From Eleginops maclovinus (lineage: Eukaryota > Chordata > Actinopteri > Perciformes > Eleginopidae), in assembly GCF_036324505.1 (NCBI RefSeq), contig NC_086354.1:20894707-20958706 (forward strand): DNA of 64,000 nt, written 5' to 3'. Position numbers and translations under genes: made by a program. Of this stretch, positions 56,583 to 64,000 are shown piece by piece; the first letter of the stretch is position 1, and each line of letters begins with the position of its first letter. Below the pieces are notes generated by a model. It ran no database searches. It was not told the DNA's origin and was given only the letters and a program-made list of their open reading frames with translations.

Positions 56583-59500
56583 ATTTCATTTATACAGCAC
56601 CTTTCAAACAAAGATACAAATAAAATAAAAACCTAACACAACTAAATATAAAGAATTAAATGAACTCGAAACCTTATAAAACAATGGCAAAAAATCAAAG
56701 TCAAAGGTAAAACAGAGTAGGACAACCTGATAAAACAAAGAGTTGAACAAAAAAAGCTGTACAAAATAAATAGAATCAAATAAAGGTCATTCTCACAAAG
56801 TGCACAGAGTTTACAGCCCTGATCTCCTCAGGCAGGTCACTCCAAAGTCCAGTCACTATCAAACATACATTTTTGTGATAGAATCTTATTAAATAGTTGA
56901 AACACTAAGGTAGCCATGCATTCATTATCATTCATGCATCAATAACATTGTCTTGTTTTTAACTGTTGTGTTGTATATTTTGCTAGAAAAAATTGGAGCA
57001 GCTCCTCGTTAAGTTCCCTCCCGAAGAAGTGGAGTCGAGACGGTGGCAGAAGATCGCTGACGAGCTCGGCAATCGAACAGCCAAACAGGTGACAGAGAGA
57101 GAGAGAGAGAGAGAGAGAGATTGGACGGAAGAAAGCATGCTTTGATTAATGGTCATTAGCTGCTTTGAGTTGTTAACACACTTACAAATGATATTTAAAA
57201 TGACCTACACCTGTGTCCTTGCGTTTTATTCGACACTGATAAATCTGTGTGCCTCTACTAGGGAACCAGACTGTTACATTGCATGGCCTGTACACTGTGC
57301 TAAAAGGCAGGGACCCCCTGCCAGCAGCAGGATCATACACTTGTGTGACCTCAATTACTTGAAGCAGCTGTTCCTCGGTTGGAAATCATTAACACAGCCA
57401 TGTTCCTTTTAAAACATTCCAGGTGGCGAGTAGGGTTCAAAAGTACTTCATCAAACTGACAAAAGCTGGGATCCCCGTGCCTGGGAGGACACCCAACCTG
57501 TGCATGTACACTAAGAAGGTATTTGAAGGTCATTTATTTACTAAACCCTTTACCAAGTTACTAATGGTATTAAAATGCTTTCTTTTGAACGTAAAAGGGA
57601 CATTTTATCACTTCTCTCCAGTGCTATTTATCAGGATTGTTGTTTTGTGAGTTAATGAGTGTTATAGAGAGGCTGTGAAGTAGTTTAAAAAAAAAAGATA
57701 AGTTGCTGTTTAGTTTTTGAGGCATTTTCTGTGATGTTTTGGGCACCGTAATCCCATTGTTTTTGAGAAAAGGCAGACTCCACAGCCAATATCTCCCAGA
57801 AATGTCAGCTATAACTCATGAGGTTTAAATATAAACTAAGGGCATCGCGTCTTTATTTCATATTTAAGTCTGGATACTTTTGCCACACAAGATGTATCAA
57901 TCAATATGGCCCTACTTTAAAACATGTGGAAAGTATGTATTATTTGTAGTGGTTGCTATTTTATTGGATAAATGAAATATCAGAACATGTTTAAAGGAAC
58001 TGTTTGAAGCTGCTTGCTCCTTTTAACTCCACCTGTTCATCCCTCAGGCGTCCAGCAAGAGGCAGCACCACCTCAACAAGCACCTGTACCGGCCCTCCAC
58101 CTTCCTCACCTCCTACGAGCCTCCGGTCTACATGGATGAAGAAGACGAGCGCGCAGCGTATTACAGCAGCGTGCAGGACGCCTCGGCTGATGACTCGGTC
58201 AGTGGCATCACACTAAACACTCGTACTTAAACGTTCTTGTTCTGCACAAATCCAACTCCTATTTACCGGTCCCAGGAGACCATCTTGAAACCGATCTCCT
58301 GTCTTGTCCGTGTCACTGATCACCGAGCAGACTTGCTACTTAATCAAGCTCATCACAAGCTCACAGCCCCTCCTCTCCTCCGCTGTGTCCCCTAGAGCTT
58401 AAATCAACATACACTCAGTCCAAAACTCACTTATTCAGTCTAGCTTTCAATCTCTAATCAACCCCCCCCCCAGATATTTTACTCTGCACTTTAATTAGGA
58501 AAAGCGCTGACACAGATTTCAGGATGTCTCACAGGGAAGAATAATGAATGAGAATTTAGCAATAGAACAAAAGTATCCTCAAATATTCACAAAACACTGT
58601 GTAATATTTTCTGTTATCTGAAAGGTGTGCTCTCTCCTCATTGTGGTCTGGTTTTTCCACCAGTTTTGTCCTTTTCATATACACAGCATCTACAGTGTAG
58701 TTATAGCAATGGAAATATGGAGTCCTGTATATCATCCCCTGCCAATTTAGTTAGTGTACCCACTTACAAAGAAATGAACAGTCTGTCATTTTTATGGTAG
58801 GTTTATTTTCACAGAGACAGAATATCAAAAACAAAATCCAGAAATGTACATTTAAAAAAAAGATATAAAGGAATGTGCATTTAAATGGGGGAAATAAGTA
58901 TTTGATCACCTTGCAAAACATGCCTTAGTTCTTGGTGGAGAAAGCCTTGTTGGACAGCACAGAGGTCAGATGTTTCTTGTAGTTGGTCACCATGTTAGTG
59001 CACATCTCAGGAGGGATTTTGGTCCACTCCTCTCTGCAGATTCTCTCAAAATCCTTAAGGTTTGGAGGCTGATGTTTGGCAACTGGAAGCTTCAGCTCCC
59101 TCCAAAGATGTTCTATGGGATTGAGGTCTTGAGACTGGCTAGGCCCCTCCATCACATAAATGGGCTTCTTATTTTAGCCACCCCTTAGTTGCTTTGGCCG
59201 TATGTTTTGGGTCATTGTCGTGCTGGAAGACCTATCCATGTCCCATTTTCAGTGTCCTGGCTGAGGGAAAGAGGTTATCAGTGAGTTTATGCTCACAGAG
59301 ATATATATGACTAACTCTAACTGGACTTTCAAACGTATGTGAATCAATAAACTATACTATAGCTGTGACCTGCACGATAAAGAGAGGGTAAAGCTGCATG
59401 CCATGTCTACAGGAAGCTTGTTTTATACCTGACAAGTCTATTTAAATCCATTTAAGGCCAAGAAGCTGCACACAGTCACCTTCACAGACTGTTCGCTCTT

Positions 59501-61439
59501 TATCTTAAACACCTTTTGTTGAAATAAGGCATTTGATCATGAGCGCCTGTGACTTTCCCCCTACTTTAATCACTGCTGCGTGTTCTGTATAAAACGGCTA
59601 AATCAGCAGGGGGTCGCCCCAGCCGTTTCCATTTGAACTGTTGCTCCTGACGCTCGCCGTTACCTAAGAGCTGACATTTCCCTTCTCCATCCTTTGATGG
59701 CAGCAACCTTTAAGTGAAACTGGGTCGCTGCGCCCCGCTGACAACACATGCCGCCATCTCCACCAGCGCATTAACAAAACCTCCGACACCGCCCGCATGA
59801 AGTGGAGTCACAAAGGTGCTGCCGGCGTGGGCTGCAATCATTTCGCCCCTCACAAGGCTGTCCTTTGCTTTGGCCCAGTCTGCAGGAAGAAATGAAAGTT
59901 TGCTTCTGCACATTCTCACAGAGACATTTCCTTTCAAGACCTGGGCGTGCAACTTGCATAAAATAAAATGTTGCTGAAGCGGAGCAGTCATCATGTCTCT
60001 TTGTCTCTGTATGTGCATATGAATGTGTGTTTGTTCTTCCTCCCTCACGCTCAGGATGAAGAGGCTATACCTGTGGAGTTGAGAAACTTGCCGGAGTACA
60101 AAGAGCTTTTGGAGCTGAAGCGACTGAAAAAACAGACGCTGCAGGAGATCCACGAGGACAAGGCCGGGATGCTGCACGTAGGATTCAAGGTGAAGACTTT
60201 GCACCAATCTGTACACACACCCCCAACTTTACACATATTACTACATATAATATACCAGCTCCATGCATGAGAGGTGAGGACACCCTGAGTCAGAGGAGAG
60301 GTGAGACCTGTTATTTGGTCAGTGACAGTGTCCAGTCAACTATACAGTTATTCTCACATTTCTAAACAAGGTACAGTGTGTTTTAAAAATGACAGAATCA
60401 GCCCTATAGTTACTCTATTCTTTAATGGACTATATATCCCACAATGCAACACACAACAGAAATAGAGGAAGCTTTGAACTCGTAGAAAACAGAGGAAACG
60501 GTTACATTATTAATACTTTATATTATAGGACTACTGTAGTATTTCTTTATCCAAATCACTACTTTATCCATGGCGTGGTAACATACAGTCAAGACATTCA
60601 AATGTTATCGTCCTGAAAAATCAGTGTCTGCTGATCCCTGTTATGGAGTTATACATACACTGTTATATTAAGAAGCATAGAGAAGTTGATGCTGTTCTGA
60701 AGATGTGTTTGTTTTGTGCAGTGTGACGTCTGCGGCATGGATCCCATCCAGGGAGTTAGGTGGCACTGTCAAGACTGTCCGCAGGACAACTCGGTCGACT
60801 TCTGCTCCAACTGCTCCGACTGGTGAGATGTTCCTCCTCAGCCGAGAGAGAGAAACACCCTCATTAACAGCTAGCATTTAGAATGGGACAAAACGACAAT
60901 GTACCCCTAGAAGAGAGATGTTTTCATGGTTTAAACTGTGGTTACTTTGCCTTTTTTAATATATATGTGCAACGTTGTAAGTGTGTATGCGATGGCTTGT
61001 TATGGAACAAGGGATATTTGGTCAGTAATGAACTTCTCTGGATTAGCCATAAACAGAAAGCATCTGGTACGGCTCATTTAAGCTGACATGGATCCATTCA
61101 AATGAGTTCGATCTAGTCCTTAGGATTGGCCGGCAGAATCCCTAAGGTATCATATTATATTTGGAAGTATACTATATTTTAAAGAGGTATAGATGGAAAA
61201 TATGTCCGTTGAATTCACAGCCCATTGGAGGTCAGGTTTAGCTGCTGTCTTTTCTTCGGGGGATCTTTAAACTGTTTTACTGCTCGTCTTTCAGTTTGTT
61301 CAAGACGGAGACCCACAAGCCGAACCACCAACTGGAGCCGGTGCAGCATCCGGACACGTTTCTGGACCGGGACTACTGCCTGCCGCAGAGCACGGGCTAC
61401 AATTACCTGGACCCAAACTACTTTCCAGCCAACAGATGA
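49180..61439 (+). CDS. zzz3: ZZ-type zinc finger-containing protein 3, complete, 11 coding exons
   Basis: ZZZ3 is a nuclear subunit of the ATAC histone acetyltransferase complex, in which its ZZ finger reads the histone H3 tail. Exons: 49180-50912 (coding part), 54065-54203, 55068-55215, 55345-55457, 56091-56162, 56987-57088, 57423-57518, 58048-58197, 60055-60189, 60722-60822, 61295-61439 (TGA). All junctions keep frame, giving 977 residues (human about 903). The start [20 protein letters not shown] matches the family N-terminus. Residues 54-89 are nine perfect QESK units, then degenerate QDxK units to about 130. A long acidic, Ser/Pro-rich region follows. A SANT/Myb-like domain spans about 726-790 (W730, W755). 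The ZZ finger at 897-945 has ligands C897, C900, C912, C915, C924, C927, H937 and H941. The end [12 protein letters not shown] is conserved. The intron after 55215 has a GC donor. Confidence 0.96.
49339..49446 (+). repeat. Coding minisatellite, nine perfect 12-bp units
   Basis: CAGGAGTCCAAG is repeated nine times without a mismatch, followed to about 49566 by degenerate units. It encodes (QESK)9 in zzz3. Antisense leucine-rich and Ser/Cys-rich frames here are artefacts. Confidence 0.97.
50913..54064 (+). other. zzz3 intron 2 (3.2 kb)
   Basis: It begins with GTATGTAGG and stays open in frame to a TGA at 51034-51036. The rest shows no recognisable repeat or gene. G runs occur near 51920 and 52818. 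Confidence 0.55.
56545..56580. repeat. (TAA)n microsatellite
   Basis: About 12 AAT/TAA units lie in a zzz3 intron. They are followed by TTTCATTTATACAGCACCTT, which resembles the start of a common fish retroelement tail, extending to perhaps 56870. Confidence 0.8.
57095..57120. repeat. (GA)n microsatellite next to a splice donor
   Basis: Thirteen GA units begin six bases after the GT of the donor at 57089 in zzz3. Confidence 0.9.
58756..59285 (-). mobile_element. Truncated Tc1-like DNA transposon
   Basis: The plus-left end has the teleost Tc1-type terminal region (GTACCCACTTACAAAGAAAT, then AAATAAGTATTTGATCACC). The minus strand carries the C-terminal third of a Tc1-family transposase. The other terminus is missing, so it is a dead relic inserted in the zzz3 intron. 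Confidence 0.75.
58925..59280 (-). pseudogene. Tc1-like transposase pseudogene, C-terminal fragment
   Basis: On the minus strand the region reads [17 protein letters not shown], then, after stops and a frame shift, [18 protein letters not shown] and a tail ending SNKAFSTKN. These are the blocks around the second and third catalytic acidic residues of Tc1/mariner transposases. TAG and TAA stops interrupt the upstream part and the N-terminal DNA-binding half is absent, so it cannot encode an active enzyme. The longest intact stretch is 76 codons (59155-58925). Confidence 0.8.
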
Positions 61440-62079
61440 CAGGGCCGGCGGCGCCTCTCGCTCCAGAGTCTCTCCACGTATCCCACAGGCCTCTCTGTGC
61501 ACGGCTCCATCCTACAAGTGAAGAACACCGCTTAACCCGCGGCCAGCAGGCAGGCGGGGGGGCCTCAAAGTAGACCCCAGTGCTGCTGCTGGTGAGAGGG
61601 GGGGGGACTGTTGGCAAACTGGCCTCCCTGACTCCAGCAAAGGGCGGCCATGTTGGATCCTGCTCCTCCTCAGCCAGGTTCATCAGTGGATCTGTGATTA
61701 GAAACACTATTTTTAAAAACACAAAAACAAGAAGGCACACCGACATTCCCGAGCTCTGTGACTCCAGGAGGGCTTCCCCCCCCTCACCCCTCACCCCCCT
61801 CCAGTATACCTCCCTGTGCTGCTCCCAAACTGGAGACCAGTCTGATGGAGACGTGTGGTCTCAGCGGACTGTGAAGATACACCACGGTTATTTGTACGTG
61901 TGTGTGTGTGTGTGTGGTCGCCTTGTTATGCAAGAGTGAAAAATGTCCTAGCTAGGTTTCCGTAGATTGAGTATTTATGAGTCGCAGCGGGAGGAGTCGC
62001 TGCGAGAGGAGTGACGCAGAGGCGGGTTTGTTTATGGCCGCAGACTGTATAAAGTTCTGCCGATACACACCACGCTCTG

Positions 62080-62190
<111 letters not shown>

Positions 62191-62936
62191 CTACCTGTAT
62201 GTGTTAAACAGACTGGAGCCATCCCTACCACTGTCACACAATGCTGCTCTCACTCTTCACACACACACACACACACACACACACATTTTCATCTGGATTT
62301 CTTTTCTGCTCTCTCTCCACTAAAACACGTCAAACGGGAAGCACTACAGCACGGAGAGCAAATGTTTCTGAAGGCAGGCGACCGGAACCTTTCTGTTTTT
62401 ATTTTTATTTCTCCCCCCCACCCCAATGTGTGCCGTTGTTGATCATGTTGAGTGTAAAAGTAAATGGTGAAAAGTAGCCAGCGATAGTTGCTGTGTGCCA
62501 TTTTTTAAAAACAATATCTTTTTGTTTTTGGGGAGGAATTCCACCTCTGACCCACAGCTCCTCCCTTCCTGCGTGGCACCACCAACCCACATCGTCCTCC
62601 ATTATCGATCCAGTCTTCATGCCTCTAGATCTTCTTTAATTTCTGCAGTCCACTTTAAAAAGGTCCATTTAAAAGATTGTATTTTTATTAATCTATTTAA
62701 AAAAAAAAGCATTGAGGTAGTGGTTGGAGCCTCCACAGTGGAACAGCCCACACAGTTTTATACACATAGATTTTGTTGTGCTTGAGTAGACACCATTTTG
62801 TATGGTTTTCGTCTCCTTTCCCTCACCCCTGCCCCCCCCCCCCCTCTCTGCCCCGCTTCAATATCTGTGTATAACAGTCTGTTCTTATGTATAAAAAATA
62901 ATAATGTAAAAAAAAATGCTAGAGGAGAACCGTGGA

Positions 62937-62942
62937 AATAAA
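62937..62942 (+). promoter_or_regulatory. zzz3: zzz3 poly(A) signal
   Basis: AATAAA is followed within 30 bases by a T/GT-rich stretch (AGTGTTTCTACACCTGTGG). It is the only clear plus-strand signal in the last part of the 3' UTR. Confidence 0.65.
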
Positions 62943-62965
62943 AGTATGTGAAAATAGTGTTTCTA

Positions 62966-63569
62966 CACCTGTGGTTCCTGGGTTCTTATTGCTGGCTCTG
63001 CATCTGGTTTGGTAGTTCAGAGGTGTAACGATTATTCAAGGACTCGAATAGTAAAGAAACGTATCAGAAAATCTCTGGATCCTCCTTCCCTGTGAGGATT
63101 TGCGTCAGTTTTATGAAATGATTGTCTAAATATCTGGTTTTAGACTGATTTGTTGGAACAAACAAGACTTTTTAAGATATCCATTTTTCACTTTTTGCTT
63201 ACACGTTTTTTTTATAGACCAATGATCAATTAGGAAATCAGCAGATTAATTCAATTGTGACTGATCTTTAATTGTTACCTTTCAGAATTTGATGATTTAT
63301 CGAGGTTGAATCAGTTTTTACTTTAGAATATCAATGCATTAGAGCTTTAGACTTCATCATTAAACGTAAAGGCTCAGCTTTAAAAGGCAAAGTCTCAGAT
63401 CTGATTGTAAAACAAATGTATTGTAATCCAACTAACAGACCAAGATCCAAAGATACTCCTTATACACGTTACAGATGTTTGAGAAGCTGGAATCAACACA
63501 TGCTAGTTTCTAGATGCAAATGTCTATTAAAACTTTCTTTCCACAAGAGATTAAATAAATAAGCCGAGG
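62966..63569. other. Intergenic sequence right of zzz3
   Basis: AT-rich, with no coding signal or recognised repeat. Confidence 0.5.
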
Positions 63570-64000
63570 TGGGAGAAGTACTCAGATCTTGTACTTGAGT
63601 AAAGTACCAGAGTGTAGGAATACTCTGTCACAGTAAAAGTATTCAAAATGTTCCTCCAGTGAAAGTAGAAAGTACTCTCCTCTAAATGTACTTAAAGTAG
63701 CGACAGTAAAAGTAGTCATTGTCTGATTGGTCCATTTCAGAATAATATCTCTGATATGTTTTATAATGATTGATCATTAAAGTGTTCTCAGAGCTGGTAA
63801 AGGTGCAGCTAGTTTGAATGGCTTTGTATACTGCAGGGTAGCTGCTGATTTACTCCAGGTGAACTAAAGTCTGATTTAAGGGCTGATTATATTTACCATC
63901 ATTAATCCTAATCTGTAAAGTATTTGTAGTGTAGTAAAAGTACACCATTTACCTCTGAACTGTAGTGGAGTAGAAGAACAAAGTAGCATAAAATAGTACA
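63570..64000 (+). repeat. AGTACTCAGATCTTG repeat, copy 2 (runs off the window)
   Basis: Same family and orientation as 21735-22225. It begins GGGAGAAGTACTCAGATCTT and continues to the end of the window. Confidence 0.75.

Larger units (their letters stand above)
58198..60054 (+). other. zzz3 intron containing a Tc1-like relic
   Basis: Apart from the element at about 58756-59285, nothing recognisable is present. Confidence 0.5.

Noticed and set aside
58925..59155. 76-codon Tc1 transposase frame as a working gene
   Set aside because: It lacks the DNA-binding half and first catalytic residue, and the upstream part contains stops and a frame shift.

Overview
The window is nuclear DNA of a ray-finned fish, most likely a percomorph-type teleost. 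It holds four conserved vertebrate genes built from short exons with GT-AG introns, long (CA)n tracts, and several repeat families typical of fish: Tc1-like, tRNA-derived SINE, TTAA-flanked and TIR-bearing MITE-like elements. No bacterial, phage, CRISPR or operon features are present. Species cannot be decided from the sequence alone.

Layout from left to right. fubp1 (+, 1-5057, 5' end outside the window) encodes a four-KH-domain single-strand nucleic-acid binder; its 3' UTR or downstream region runs to about 8060. miga1 (-, CDS 18331 to 10013, 3' UTR to about 8350) is convergent with fubp1 and encodes the mitochondrial outer-membrane protein mitoguardin 1. Its untranslated first exon lies near 19690-19775. 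About 1 kb away, in divergent orientation, usp33 (+, untranslated exon ending at 21028, CDS 23947-42050) encodes a complete ubiquitin-specific protease with ZnF-UBP, USP and two DUSP domains. zzz3 (+, untranslated exon ending at 43419, CDS 49180-61439) follows head to tail and encodes a SANT plus ZZ zinc-finger chromatin protein; its 3' UTR runs to about 62960. The last kilobase is intergenic and ends in a repeat.

The order fubp1-miga1-usp33-zzz3 with these orientations matches the block I recall from human 1p31 (ZZZ3, USP33, MIGA1, NEXN, FUBP1, inverted), except that NEXN is missing between fubp1 and miga1. This synteny is what separates usp33 from its paralogue usp20 and miga1 from miga2. 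The genes share no pathway; they are neighbours by ancient linkage.

All exon coordinates were read by eye from splice sites, with frame continuity checked exon by exon. The four reconstructed reading frames are continuous: 586 residues visible for Fubp1, 583 for Miga1, 915 for Usp33 and 977 for Zzz3. I found no previously undescribed system. The most unusual things are a nested inverted-repeat transposon in usp33, a pure 12-bp coding minisatellite in zzz3, two GC-AG introns with the same donor sequence, candidate mini-exons downstream of the fubp1 stop, and an in-frame upstream ORF in zzz3.
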